Positions 1 through 24,267 are shown, counted from the first letter of the stretch. The stretch is DNA of 54,803 nucleotides from Zygnema circumcarinatum (GCA_037447605.1 CM074821.1:956705-1011507), one strand, 5' to 3'. The notes: generated by a model not told the origin, from the sequence alone. Numbers and translations: made by a program.

Positions 1-42
1 TTACTGATTCTGTTATGAAGTTCAAGAACTGCGAATAGACTT

Positions 43-2719
43 TTAAGGTGAGGAGATGTTTGCCTCCAGCTCTGCGGCCAGCTCCCGTTCCCGCCCAAGA
101 ATTACGTCCACGTGGTCCCTTCCGGGCACACACTTCACCGACACATTTGAGTGCAGCTGAGAGAGCTCCAAGCTGCCTGAAAACGGGCAGATGGGGTCAT
201 TCGAGCCGTGAATTATGGACACGTGGCGCCCATGAGAGCGAAGAATCTCAAAGTAAGAGTTCACAAGGCGGGCCCCCCCACAGACAGTGTTGTGAAATGT
301 GTGCCACGCGGAGTAGTGCGTGTGCCGCATGAAGTCCCGAACAAAGGAGGGAGGAACTCTGCATGCAGTGAAATACAAAAGTCCGTTACAAGGAGTCGGA
401 GAAGCAGTCAACAGCTCCAATAATCTAGAAAACCCAAATCATAAAAAACGCCACTGTAGCAAAGAAAGACCTTCAGAGCAAGCTCACCGTGTTTGTACGA
501 GGAGGGGTAGAGCTTGAGAGAGAAGAAGCTCCCACAAGCGGTGGCCACGGCAGAGGATGGAGCAGAGGAGGCGGCCGACATGCTCGTACCATGACATGAT
601 GCTGATGCCCAATGTGAGCGGCGGCCATGCATGGCGAGGGGCGGTGCTGCGGAAGAAGGCGAGAGAGGGGTCTGCTCCAGGGGGCGCTTGGACGTATGGC
701 TGCAAAGGGAAGTGAGGAGATGGAAGCATGAGAAGGGGCATTTCATTTTATTATTATTATTATTATTATTATTTTTTTTTTCATTTCATTTTTTTGGCCA
801 GCTGACTGGGCATGCAAGGCTGTTCAAAGGGGGAGGGGGAGGGGGAACAAGGAGGTTACTTGCCCTCCCCACAGCAAAACCACACAAGCATTCGTATAGG
901 TATGAAGTTTTTGAAATTGGAAAAGGAATGATTAAAGAGATCTGGGAGGGATGGGGAGAGGAAGGCAGTAATGAGAGCTTGAGAGAGAGGTCACTTTCCG
1001 TTATTAGGGAGAAGAGATGGAGGAAGGGAAGGAGAGTGAGAGAGGGGGTGCAGAGCAGGAAGTAGTCTATAACAAAGGATGTGATGGAATGGAGGAGGAA
1101 CATACCGGAGCAATGAGAGTGATGCTGCAGATTCTGTTGGCATTGCGAGCAGCCAAAGCGAGGGCCACAACACATCCCATGGAATGTGCGACAATGTGAA
1201 ACCGCTCAACATGGAAGCGCTCCAATACCGAGTGTTCTATCCGGCTGCATATCCACCGATCAAAGTCAATAAAAAGCACGAATCACATGCCAGGAAACTG
1301 CCACAGTGGAAGATTGCTTCTGTAGAACATTTGACTGCACCTTTCAATCAGAACAACTCATGCCATCACTAGTTTTCTCCCCCTTTGACTGCGGCTTTTT
1401 CCTATCATGCTTTTGGTTTTTGAAGAAAAGCAAAGGAAGAGAGAACCCGTTCTATCTTTGAAAAGCTGTTGTGAGTCGTAACTGATTTCTGGAAACCAAA
1501 CATTGACTGCTTTTGCTCACCTTACATGATCCTCCATCGTGTACCCACAATCACGGGGCTTTGGGCTTTCTCCAAAACCCAAAAGGTCGACAGCAAAGAG
1601 TCGATAGCTATTTCTAATCTTTGGAGAGAGTCGAGGAATGATGGTGTCAATCCAAAAGGAGGAGGAAGAGAGGAAGCCATGGATGAATATGATGTTGGAG
1701 TCTGAATTGCTTTTAAAGCAGAGAGAAGCATCTTTAAACGGAGAAGGCAAGAAGCTCTCAGAAGGAAAACTCATCGAACGGTTCATTAGAGGAGGGGCAT
1801 TGCCAGTTTTTAAGTATGAGTTGGGAATCCGAGGGAATGTAGAACTCTCCGTTGGCCGAACTACCCCACTCTTTAAAGTGGCCTCTAGCCTGTAAAGCAA
1901 TTCATTGAAGCTGCTCTTAAACACTCCATCCTCATCCCTTGCTAATTCAAAAGTAACCTTTTTTCTTCTTCTGTTCTTACTACCCGTGCTTTCATTCCAT
2001 TGCCACAAGACTCTTGAGCATTTCTTCGTCGACGAAAATGCTTCCAACTCTTCTCCCATCTCCGAGTTTATCTCCAGTTTCCCCAGAGCTGAAGCTCTCT
2101 TCTCTCCTCCTCCTCCTCCTCCTCTCTCCCTCCCCTCCACTCTCACAAACAGGTGCCCGTCCCCTCTCTCCCACACCCGACACGTGGCGCACTGACAGTC
2201 TGTCCACCTCACCGACGTCCTCGCCTTTGTCATTGCCAGTGGAAACTTCGTGGGTCCTTCCGAAAAGGCACCAATGTCTTCCTTAGCCGAACTTCCCCAT
2301 CCAAACTCTTCAATATAGAGAGCTCGAGAGGGAGAATTCGCCGTGCTCCTAAGCAGCCAATGCCTCAGTCCCCCCTGCGTCCACGTGGCAACGCTGCGAA
2401 TCCAAAATCGGAGCCCCCCCATATTCTCCCGCCCTCGAATTGTTGCTGAAGGGGAGCTCCATGATGGGGGGGGGCATCCGCCATGGATAATAGGGCCCTC
2501 TTGAGGGGAGGAGGGGCACAATGTGGGGGCTTTATGAGAGCCCAAAGGCGGGATTGGGGGGGAGCAGGAGCATCCTTCCCAGCGCTGGCAGAGGAGGGAG
2601 TCGAGGAAGGAGAAGAGGGGGCAGAGGAGGAGGTCGAGCACGTCGAGGAGGAGGAAGAGCAGCGCGCTGAGGGAGAGGAAGGCGACCCTCTGTAGAGCTC
2701 TCACGATGCTTCTGAACAT
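43..2719 (-). CDS. BDG: BODYGUARD-like alpha/beta hydrolase, 4 exons
   Basis: Exons (minus): 2719-1521, 1244-1106, 699-488, 358-43; phases join cleanly and give 621 aa. The N-terminus is a hydrophobic, Leu-rich segment followed by a short Cys-rich stretch, the arrangement at the start of plant BODYGUARD proteins, so the ATG at 2719 is preferred. The hydrolase fold follows: an oxyanion-side FIHGF, the nucleophile elbow AHSMG (Ser421), then HGSND (Asp571) and GRDH (His599), a full catalytic triad. The WYEH and HTHYSAWHT blocks are typical of the family. BODYGUARD proteins act outside or at the cell surface in cutin/cuticle formation; the exact substrate is not known, and a cuticle role here is inference. 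Residues about 100-330 are longer than usual and include a Gly/Arg-rich low-complexity stretch. Sure of family; less sure of the long first exon being fully coding. Confidence 0.85.
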
Positions 2720-3573
2720 GGCTGTGGAGGTGAGGGAAAGAGAGAGGGAGAGAGAGAGGGAGAGAGAGAGAGAGAGGGAAGCGCAATGTGGGAGAGAAGG
2801 CGAGGAGAGGGAGTGGCTGCGGGGAGGCTGTCAGAAAGGGAAGAGAGAGTGGTGGCGGAATGGGTGGGAGGGCGGGAGCAGGGCAGAAGGTTCCGGGAGG
2901 GTCCCCCTCACTGAGGCTGACGGCCTGTTTTGTCGGTTAGGGCTTCCTGCTGTCGTCAGCGGTGTGGGCACTTGATGAAAGTGGCGGCAGACATTGCGCC
3001 ACGTGACATGCTTTGTGGCCGCTACCAGTCGTTACTAAACGACAAAACTATGTACAGGAAGGTCTCCGTACCTTTTCGTACGTTGTTACGACGGTTTGGC
3101 GTCTGGCATGGTACGAACTGTACGGTGCGGGTTTTGAAAGTTGAGATGTGCGCATAGGAGCGGACGGTCAACGGGTCGTACGGTAGACTCAGTCAGGACC
3201 CGGTCAGCCGCGGTCACCGGCCGTGACCCGGGCCATGACCCCAAAGGTCATGACCCGGGTCACGACATTTGGTTCGTGGCCAGTTTGCAAACCAGAAACC
3301 GGATGGTGACAGCTCGAGAGGGGGAAGCGCTCGGATTCGTAGAGCCGGTAGCACTCGCTCTCTCTCTCTCTTGTTCTCTCTCCCTATGTGTCTCCATCTC
3401 TCCCTCTCTCCCTTCTTCCCACCCTTCCTCCCTCCCTTTATCCATCTCTCCCTGTCCCCTTCGCCTTTCCCACCCATTTCATTGTCAACTTCCCCTCTCT
3501 CTCCTCCAATTCTTCACTCTCTCCCACCCTATGCCCCCTCAGCCTCGTCGTTTTCTTTTTGTTTTCTCTGCTG

Positions 3574-3607
<34 letters not shown>

Positions 3608-3953
3608 CCCTCTATCCTCCATTCACCCCTTCCCATCCCTCCCTCCCTCCCTCCCTCCCTCCCTATGCCCCGCCATAGTGAGCTTTGCGAAAGAATGCGA
3701 ATGTAGTAGAGTATTTTACCCACGATCCACCATCACGTCATCACAAGAAAGAAAGGGAAATTGAAATAAAAAATGAGGGAGGGCCACGGTGCGAGAGAGT
3801 GGTAGGGAGAGAGAGCGAACGAGGGGACGGAGAGGAGATAAAGGGAGTGAGAATGGGAGAATGAGCAAGAGTCGGAGGGAGTAGTAGAAGTCAAGTGGGG
3901 AGAGAGATGAGAGCGCGGCGAGCTTGCAAGCAGGTGTGCACTTGAATGCATAA
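2720..3953. other. Upstream region of the hydrolase gene: GA/CT tracts, GTAC-rich stretch
   Basis: No gene seen. GA microsatellite at about 2737-2778. At 3048-3190 the words GTACGG, CCGTAC and CGTACG recur. Then come CT-rich tracts (3356-3420, 3578-3602) and a CCCT array (3632-3662). The long open frames here are produced by the repeats. The promoter of the minus-strand hydrolase should lie near its left end. Confidence 0.6.
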
Positions 3954-4822
3954 ATGAATGAGAAGCCAGAAAAGCGGGAAAAGGCAGATGAACCTCAAAA
4001 CCTAACATTGCTAGGAGCTCGCAACCGAAAATACCTCCAATGGCAGGTACGAGGCATGCCATGCCCATGCATCGCCGCATCAACAAGAAGTTCAGCCCAT
4101 ACTCTCAGCATGAGACGCCGCCAGAGGCCTTCTTGGAACTGCCCCTTCCTAAATTAATTTAATTAGGATCCGGCATTGGTGCAGATGTGAGCCTTGAAGA
4201 GTTTACTAGACCCGTAAAGAGTTCGAAAGCTCTGACACTTTTAGGAACTCAAAAGACCTCAAAAGTCACTACGGCAATTTGTTTTTGGCGGAGGGCTGTG
4301 GCGCGGTGCCTATGTGGCAGTGCGGTCAGTGAAGCACAAAGGCGAAACCCTAAACTATAAACCCTGAACTGCGCTTGCAACACAAGACAAGCTGGGGCTG
4401 CCGAATGCACTTCTTTCATATATTTTACTCATTTTATTGACAGATCTACCTTTATCTTTTTTAATCAATAATACCACGGAGGATCCCCAGTGCTGTCATA
4501 TCACGCCACACGTTTCTGTGCTGCTAAGTCTTCAATCTCGGTACATTTTTAGAAATTAAGAGCACTTGGACAAGAAAAACTGAGAGGAATCATCTTCAAG
4601 CCAACCTCAGATTTGTGTCAACAGTTACGCAAAACTTCCATTTTGTAAAAAGTGTTATTTTCTAGTCCTCCGCCTGGCTGGCTTGCAAACTCTTCCTTTT
4701 TCTTTTTTTATCTACAGCGAAGGTCTGGCCATCCTTTTACTGGCTCAGAGCAAGTGAACAACTTATTAAGCATAATTGGTCAATTAACAGCTCGAAGCTT
4801 AAGGAATGGACACAGCACGCAG
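3954..4822 (+). CDS. Candidate two-exon fragment of an unrecognised gene
   Basis: Two open segments have proper splice borders and compatible phase. 3954-4046 begins with ATG, encodes 31 charged residues ending LQWQ, and stops at a GTACGA donor. 4718-4822 lies between a TCTACAG acceptor and a GTGAGG donor and encodes 35 residues (RRSGHPFTGS...NGHSTQ). Both are phase 0. I do not recognise the protein and could not find a convincing next exon before the LPEAT2 gene at 6151, so this may be a gene fragment or a chance arrangement. Confidence 0.22.
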
Positions 4823-5817
4823 GTGAGGTTGCTGGATATCGATCCTGTAATGGCGGAGTGGGAGGGATCTGAGGGAGGGCTGCCAGACCTCCGCGGGGTG
4901 ATCTCCAGGCGATGCGGAAGAAAGCCTTGGTATGGCTTTGGATTTGTTTGCTGTTTGTTTTTGGGGAAGTGTTAGGGTTCTCTTTTCTCCTTTTGGGTTT
5001 TCGTGGAGGAGGGAGGGGGAGTGGAACGTGGTTACGGGGAAAGGAGATTGCTGTGTGTTGCTTTGGGATGTGCTCGTTCGAGCAGGGAGGAGCGGAGAAA
5101 GATGGAAGTCTTTACTTCCTTTTTTCTGGAGGGGTTTCTGCGATTTTAAGATGCTAGCTGCAAATTGAGGGGTGGTTCACTTTGACTTAAAGGCATTTTG
5201 AGGCTCCCGGGTGGAGGGTTGAGGAGACCCATTTGTCTCAGAGTTGAGCATTTTTCTGCACAAGGGGACGCCGGAGAGAGATGAAGTGACACTGATGATG
5301 ATGATATGATGACACTCGCCTTCCTTTCTTTGTTCGAAAAAAGTTTGCGAGCACCGTTTTTGACGCATGGAACTGGCTGCTGGGCCGACCTGGTCCTGGA
5401 AGTGCACAGGCATTCATGCGGCATGGGAGGGGGAGGAGGGAGGGGGGAGGAGGGAGGGGGAATGAGGTGTCGCTGCTAGGAAGGAGCTGCTAAAAATGTG
5501 AGGAAAAAGGAGGGAGTCGTGAGGGAGAGGGGCAGGGAGAAAGAGGGACGGAGGGAGGGAAGTAGGGATTTTCTTCGTCAGAAACCCCCTAACTTGGAGC
5601 TGAAATGACGTTTCCCACAGATACTTCTTCTAAATCCCATATCGACTCCATTCCACTCTCCATCATTGTCCACGGAAGGAAACGTTTCAGCACGCATATG
5701 AGTCGTCCAAAATTCGTGCATGTAAATGATCGTCACACGGACTACAATACATCGTCTTGAACCTTAGGAAGGTAACCTTTTGTGCAAAAGCATTAATAAA
5801 CGCAGTAGATGCTCAGA

Positions 5818-5871
<54 letters not shown>

Positions 5872-6150
5872 GAGAGAGAGAGAGAGAGAGAGATCACTAC
5901 TAGAGAGACCTTGCCATGCTAATCGCCCTCGTTGACGAAGAACATTTGAAGGATGAAAACATCTAGACGCCTCTCAAGGCGTCAGTTTAGGAAATGGACT
6001 CCAACAACAATCGGCCCTCCAGTTCTGCTACTTTACACGCTTTCTTTGCTTGGAGAGATGGAGAGAAAGATAGAGAGAGAGGGGGAGGGAGAGCGAGAGC
6101 GAGAGAGAGAGGGTGGACCCTTATCGTTACAGTAGGCCGCCCTTTCAGAC
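4823..6150. other. Intergenic region with GA microsatellite
   Basis: No gene recognised. G/A-rich stretches occur at 5420-5560. A long GA dinucleotide tract at about 5815-5893, interrupted by GTGA, and another at 6057-6110 lie just past the 3' end of the LPEAT2-like gene. Confidence 0.6.
5815..5893. repeat. GA microsatellite
   Basis: Dinucleotide GA tract with two GTGA interruptions, intergenic, 3' of the LPEAT2-like gene. Confidence 0.95.
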
Positions 6151-9016
6151 TCAGCTCGTAAGGTTGTCAGAGGAGAGGAGAGAGGGACGGGCCATGAGAA
6201 CGGCCGCGAGATATTCCGGGTGCTTCTGCAGGAAGAGGCTGACGTCATCCGCAGTCACAGCCCCGCTCTTGGAGCCATTCAGAGCCTCAAACAGCTTCTG
6301 CACCTGCCCATGTGCTCAAACCCAAAAGAAAGGAAATTCTGAGGAAAATGAATGAATCGAACTCCACTGGCGTATACAGAGAGAAAAAAGTCTATCTCCT
6401 TAAAGGCCCAAAACATTGAAACTGCTGATCCCCGAAACCATGCAAACGATTTTTGAAAACTTGAAGTCAAATATTCACTAAACCCAACCCGAAAGGGCTC
6501 AACTCCTTGATCTCAGTTAACCCGGCTGACCCTCAAGACCGAAATGAGAAAACCCGAAAGATAACCTCGGAGGTTTTTTATACAAAAACCAAAAAAAGGA
6601 AGGACTGCATTCTTACCTGCGCTTCAGAGATGGTTGGAAAGAGCATCTCCAAGCTTTCCTTCACATCCTCGGCATTCAGCACTCCGTCCTTGTCTGCATC
6701 GAGAAAATTGAATGTCACCTCCACAGATTCTTTGAACCGCTTGTGCTTGCTGACGAAGGCTAACCCTGCAACATACTGCACAAAGACAAGGAGGTGAACG
6801 CAGCAATCAGTCAATATCTGAGGGGAGAGAGAGAGAGTGGGGAGAGGGGGAGGGAGAAAGGGGGATGGGGGTCAAATGGGACTTGCTCCCCATTTCCCTC
6901 TCTCCCCCATCCGGCTAGAGAGAGGAAAATGGGAAGGCAAGAGATTGGGAAGGTTGAGGGAAAAGGGGAGAAAAAGGGGGAAAAGAAAGGAAGGGTCAAA
7001 GAGAGAACAGGAGGGAGAGGTTGGGAGAGAGGGGGGCGAGAGACACGGAAGTGGAGGGATAAAAAGGAGTGAAGGGGCGTTAAAAGGGGGGTGAAGGACA
7101 AGGAGAGAGAAGACCCCGAGAAAGAGAGAGAGAGAGCGCTTCAAGAGAAGGATTGGCCTTGCTGTACTTTCGACGCATGAAGAAGCAGTTTTCTTGGGAA
7201 TGAGTTTTGCCCTTGCGATGTACAAGCACAAGCGAACTTACCTCTCGGAAATTGATATGCCCTCGATCAGATGTGTCAAATAAGCCGAAAACTCTCCTCG
7301 TCACGGATGAGTCGGGAAGACCCAAGCCAATCAAGAATTCCTCAACGGTAACCAGTCCCCTGTAAAAGACCGGGTCAACCTTCAAGTTTAGCTATCTATA
7401 CAATTTGACCTCTAAATCAGAGAAATGCTTTGCCTTGCTGGCTACAGTAGAAAACAAATCGATGGTGTATTGCCCAGCATTTCCCACCAAATAGTAAGCA
7501 ACACACAACCTACTGGCTTTGAAAAATTCTCAAATATGTTTCACTCCATGCTCGGCCCTTTCTTTTACTTTTTTTCCACAGTCCACTTTTTTCTCTCTCA
7601 TACAAAGCAGAGATGAACTGATTGCTATCCCTTGGATTCTCCTCCATAATGTCAAACCTATCAAACCATTGCCAGTTCCGTCTGCCATAGCGAACAACAG
7701 CTGCAGCTTAAAGGACTCATCGCTCAATCCTTACAACACACCTCCTGGCAACGTCCATTTCCTCAAACTTGTGGAGAAAACCAATTGCCTCCTTTAAATT
7801 CAGTTTGAACAGCCGTTCCATGCGTCCAAATTCGATATTTGCCACACCTGTGCATGTGAACACAGTAAAACCATAAAGACTAACACCGATCACTGACGTG
7901 CTGACGTGCTATGTTCCCTTTATTACTCTCCGTAAACAATGAAATTGTGAAATTGAGACATAGAGGCATGCTCATTCATGAATGTGAAGCATGTGCCCCC
8001 TCAATTATACGTGATATTGTAAGGTATGATTGAACATGACTTCCCAAACCCTAAAGCAGCAAAGTGTTTCATATATACCCGCGGGACCCGGCGGCTTCAG
8101 CTTGAGACTCTCTAAGGCCAAAGCAACATCTCCAAAAGCATGTTCTGTCACGGTCACGTTCAAAGCACGAGCCATCGTCATACGGCATCGTTCCGCAAAA
8201 AAATGCGGATTTTTCTGCTCTTTGATTGTTGGTTCCAACACATCCAGATACTCCACCTGCAAGCTTATTCACGAAGAAATAAGAGATTTTACAGGATGCC
8301 CATGCTAGGCCCACATCTTCAAACGGCAACCTTATCACTCCAAAGCCATAGTTCATAATGCCATCGCACCCCCATCTGCTGAATGATCAGGCTCTAAATG
8401 TGTTCACTATCTTGCAGGTGTTTCAGGGTTTCTCACAAAATACACAGAGTGAAAGTTCCTTTTGCAAGCAGGACTCCCGACCTTTCTTCCTGACGAAGCT
8501 TACCTCCATATGATTGTGCAATTGCATCATCAAACGGAACAGCAAGATGTGAACAGGGGGTCCCTCCACCACCCATGACGGATCGCATCGAACATGTGGA
8601 TATCTCACTATCACCGGCTGTATGGGAACGCCGGGAGTGAAGGCTCCTGCCTTGAAGGATACAAGTGCCCTCCCGTTGGTGGTAGTGGCTTCCGGAAAGA
8701 GAGCCACTCGGTTCCAATCATTGCATATACTGCGCCTCTTGATCTCTCCAGCTGCATCTTTCCGGGATGTGGGGGAGGCTCTGTCGACTGGAATTGCCTG
8801 CACAGCAAAGGACAATAGTGATGAATTTCAGACCACAAGCAGGTAATAAGGCACTTATCTGAACAGGTAAAAGCTACCTTGACGACGATGACAAATGTGA
8901 GCAACTGAATATGGTGATAAAAGTTGAAAACTCTGAAGTCCCTGTCGCATGACATAATTTGACAGCTAACAGACATTTTACAAGTGTGTGCATCTATCCT
9001 GCCCCCTCCCCCGCTC

Positions 9017-9061
<45 letters not shown>

Positions 9062-10155
9062 CTCGCCAGTAAAGGCTACCCTAATCGTCTAAATGATCAA
9101 ATCGTTCTAACCTGTCCTCAAAGGGCTTCTGAACCAAGCAACCCTGCAAATTCACTCCATACCCATCATCATGTTGTGCATTCCATCCGGGCACGCCCAC
9201 CTGAATCGCCAACATGATCTCGCCTGCGATGGGAATTTTAAGATTCTCTTTTGCCGTGACGAACATGGGCAGGTGTGCAAAGAATAGGAAAACTGGGTCG
9301 ATAAAGGAACAGTGATTGGAGACAAGAATTGGCGCTACGTCCCTTGGAGCTTGCTTGCCCTTCACTTTTATCCAGTTGTACCCGCAGACAAGGAGGACTC
9401 CGCGAGCACATAGGCGGACAGGCAAGAGGAGGTTACGCCTCCACTGGGGGAAAGGCCTGCAGTAGCATCAGGAAGGTTAAAACTGTTTTTTTTTTTAATT
9501 CATCAAGGCAACGGGTGAGAGAAAGGCATACGAAAGAACATAGAGAGAACGGAAAAAGAAGAGAGGCATGGGATTGTCAGATGCCCAGGAGAGATGAGCG
9601 AATTGTGTTTGGACCTGAAGGGGATGAAATGGAAGGTTTTGAGAAAACGAAGGTGAAGGAGTGAGGAGGGATGGGAAACGGCGAGAGAGAGAGAGAGGAA
9701 GGACGAAAGAAGTGGAAAAATTGTGCGATGAGAAAAGGAAAGGTGGGGACGAGAGGAAGTTAGAGGAAGAAAAAACAAGAACGTTATAAGGGGAGAAAAG
9801 CAAATGCCTCGACTAGAAAAGCCATAAACGAAACTTTCAGCTCCAACGGTTTGAAAAGAGGCTAAGGTTCAGAATTTAGACTGTACTTGGTCAAAACATC
9901 CTTCGCTCCCAGCATCGCAACCTTGGCTGTAATGTATCCGACTAAAAAACACAGCAGGAGGAGCACCACGCGCAGCAGGAATATAGGCGTCATCAGGACC
10001 ATCTTCAGCATTTCCCCCGCACCATCCATAGGAACACTGTTGTTCTTAAAGGGATTGAAGGGCATTTCGCTTGAAACGAAAGGCGGCGTTCCCAAAGGAA
10101 ACTCCGCCATGGCATCTTTCTCCCTGCCATTCTGCCGGCCCTCGCCCGCCACCAT
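6151..10155 (-). CDS. LPEAT2: Lysophospholipid acyltransferase with EF-hands (LPEAT2-like), 8 exons
   Basis: Exons (minus): 10155-9887, 9456-9201, 8797-8504, 8256-8079, 7847-7742, 7359-7242, 6775-6617, 6303-6151; 510 aa with all phases matching. The start has context gccgccATGg. Residues about 51-82 form a membrane segment. The PlsC acyltransferase domain has NHCSFID (H138-x4-D143), the catalytic block, then FPEATTTN at 209-216 and IQPVIVRYP. The C-terminal half holds EF-hand-like loops: one around FDTSDRG, a good one DADKDGVLNAED (433-444, Asp not Glu at position 12) and a degenerate one near NGSKSG. The family transfers acyl groups from acyl-CoA to lysophosphatidylethanolamine and related lysolipids in the ER/Golgi. 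Odd: block III, normally EGT, reads EAT. The third possible start, an internal ATG at 10110, would only shorten the N-terminus. Confidence 0.93.
9018..9060. repeat. CT microsatellite
   Basis: CT dinucleotide tract in the intron between LPEAT2 exons 9456-9201 and 8797-8504. Confidence 0.95.
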
Positions 10156-10556
10156 GGCGGCCGCAGCTGTTGCTGAGAGCGCAGCCTTCTTGCAACCCTA
10201 ATCCTTCAAACCCTAAAATTGCCAGGGCCTCAGCCGGGGAGGGAGGGAGGGTCGAACTCTAAAATTCTGAAGGCCTGCAACTGCTGCCGCTGGCGAGGGA
10301 GGGTCGTGACCGGTCTTCGCTGACGAAGTCCAGCCAATCAGGACATGTCACGTCATCCAGATAATACATGTGGTAGACTCCGATTGGACCCCGGTCTCGG
10401 CCGTACACCCTTGAATATGGTGGCACTCCCAGTTTCAATCTGCCAGGTGGTAGCCTCTCATTGGCTCCGCACTTTTTTTTGTTCCTAGTTTTTTTTTCAC
10501 GATATCTTCAATATATTTTTCGCCAGCGACCCCGCGGAGGAGGGCCCATCCAGCTG

Positions 10557-10617
10557 CTGCCACGTGGGCCGAATCACCACGTGGCAGCAAGTGGAGCGCT
10601 TCAAGCGACCACGTGGC
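10557..10617. promoter_or_regulatory. Three G-box palindromes upstream of LPEAT2-like gene
   Basis: CACGTG cores at 10561-10566, 10578-10583 and 10610-10615, each extended to CCACGTGG, lie 400-460 bp upstream of the ATG at 10155. CACGTG is the known binding core of plant bZIP and bHLH factors; function here is inferred. The same extended word is over-used across the window, so it could also belong to a repeat. Confidence 0.4.
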
Positions 10618-12037
10618 GGCATGGAGCGCTCTGAACGGAACTGGTTTGGGGCCGTTTCCATGTGCCCAGGGCCGGGGGGGTTCGTAGCGACGTTACGTGA
10701 CGTTACGTGACTTGGTTTGACTTGACTTGACTTGACTTGATTATATTTTTTGTTCATCTTCTTCTTCTTCTTCCTCTACTTCTTGGTCTCTGTGGTTGGG
10801 TGCTTTGATGGCATGGCATGGCAAGGGGCGGATGCAGGGTTGTAGTTCAAGGTGACTGAGGTCCAAGGTTTTATTTTTTTTGGGGGGGGAGGGGGGGGGA
10901 GGGAGGGAATGATCCTGAAATTTGAGTGTGTATTTTTGCTATTCAACCTTCAAAGGCGATCGGTTGCTCGCAACCTTTCAACATTTGAGGGAGGGCGAGC
11001 CCCCCAAAAGGCCCCTACTGCAGACCCGCCCGTGCTCATGGCGCCGTCCGCATGGTCCAGCCCCTCGCTCGCTGAGGACCATCTTATCTATGTGTCCACC
11101 GTCCATAGTCAATTGTTCCATGGAACGCTGAGGTTCGACATGTGGCACTGGTTGAAGCATGCAGCTGTTGGCGGCAGGCTCTGTCTGGCGAGATAGCGCC
11201 GCCTGACATTTCGGAAGCACAGTGAACCTAACAGATATGTCAGACGAGCTAGAGATTGTTATCGCGTGCTCCAACATGCCCAATACCTTGTAGTACTCCA
11301 CCTAGGCAAGAAGACGAACGAGTTGATGTGAACTCGTACATTTTTCCACCTATTACTACCACGTATTCCCCCTTAGGTTTGCATTTTATTTGCCCCGGCC
11401 TTTCTCGTGTCAAGGAAACTGCTATGGGATTCATTTATGACTAGTGAGGGGTGTCAGACTTAACGAAATCTTACGAAAAAAAAAGTTACTGAAATACTCC
11501 CTTACGAGCGTACACCGCAGTACCCGCTTTGGTGTCAAACTTACCAACTTCTTGTTAAGTCTGACATGCCCTCGTGGTGGCAACTTTCTGACCAAGTCAC
11601 AATTGCTTCACGAAATCTTTAGTCATGACTGACATCCCTGGCTGAGGGGTCCGTCCTTTGAATATTTTCTGTGTTTTACAACCAATCAAAAAGCCAGGAA
11701 AGCCATAACCTAAACAGGACGGGCCCATTAGCCAGGTACAGTCATGACTAGTACTTCCTTTTGAGAATTAACAGTCACAGTCGAAGATTTCCCCACATCC
11801 ACACAAACGGACCACCACCCAACGTTCAAAGAAAGAAATGTTGAATTGGCACGTCGCAAAAAAGCAGAGCATGAATGGTACAATATGTACACAAAGACGA
11901 GGCCCAAACCCCTCCGAAATGAATCTCCCACTGAGAGCTCGACCCTGTCCTCGCCACTGCCCTTATCTGCGACCATCCTCCGTTTATTCTTCTTTTTTTT
12001 TTCTTTAATGAATACCCTCCCCTCCCCTCCCCTCCCC
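10618..12037. other. Intergenic region between LPEAT2-like and ABC genes
   Basis: It holds GTTACGTGAC direct repeats (10691-10712), a run of TTGAC pentamers (10712-10740) and a G-rich tract (10880-10905). An unrecognised minus-strand frame at about 10978-11307 begins after a GCCTAG acceptor-like site and shows no known motif. I call no gene here. Confidence 0.45.
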
Positions 12038-23632
<11,595 letters not shown>

Positions 23633-24007
23633 CTAGGAAAAGAAGACAAAGTAAGAGCTTGTTGTAATTACGAACAAATGATGATAGATTAAGTTGAAGA
23701 TGAAGACTAAGTTTGATGGAGGCTAAGTTTTCCTATAGAAAGCAGTTCTTCTCTCTGAGACATGTCAAAAGGACAACCACCTTGCTTTTCCTTTGGCTTG
23801 TTCAGATTCGAATCTTCATTGGCAATAAAAAATGTTGACATAGCATCTCGTCAAAATGAGGGGATTTGCCATCCATGGAGTGCACACCTCGCTTTGGGAA
23901 ATCCATGATCGCTGTTCTCTTAGAAGGAGACCTCCAAGCCTTGATGCCAAACATTGGGAGGGCCCAAAAGAAGCCAAGGAAGGGGTCCTCCTTTTGTCAT
24001 AGGAGAC

Positions 24008-24061
24008 CTGCTTATAGATGTCACAAAACACATGTAGCCTTCTTAAGATGTAAGAACCCAT
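24008..24061 (-). CDS. Possible first exon (mitochondrial presequence) of the ABC transporter
   Basis: It opens with ATG at 24061 and encodes 18 residues (MGSYILRRLHVFCDIYKQ), basic and hydrophobic like a mitochondrial presequence. It ends at CAG|GTCTCC in phase 0, which fits the phase-0 acceptor TTGCAG|CGTTCC at 23556. The donor is weak and short frames of this kind occur by chance, so this is only a suggestion. Confidence 0.25.
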
Positions 24062-24267
24062 CGTGAATTGCGTGTAAATCTCTAAATTAAGTCTCTAACA
24101 CTTTTCATTGCTGTGGCGACAAAAAGAAGAATGAAAAATGAACATGTGCTCGCTGATGTGTAAGATACATGCATACATGTTTGAGGTATATACCATAAAC
24201 ATGAGCAAAAGTAGGGAGCATGGAAGCTAGGAGCTCGGCCTAAGCTGCCATAGACCCTTACATCACT

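Noticed and set aside
23816-24061. 81-codon minus frame as a transposon protein
   Set aside because: No retroelement or transposase motif seen; only its first 18 codons are kept as a possible ABC presequence exon.
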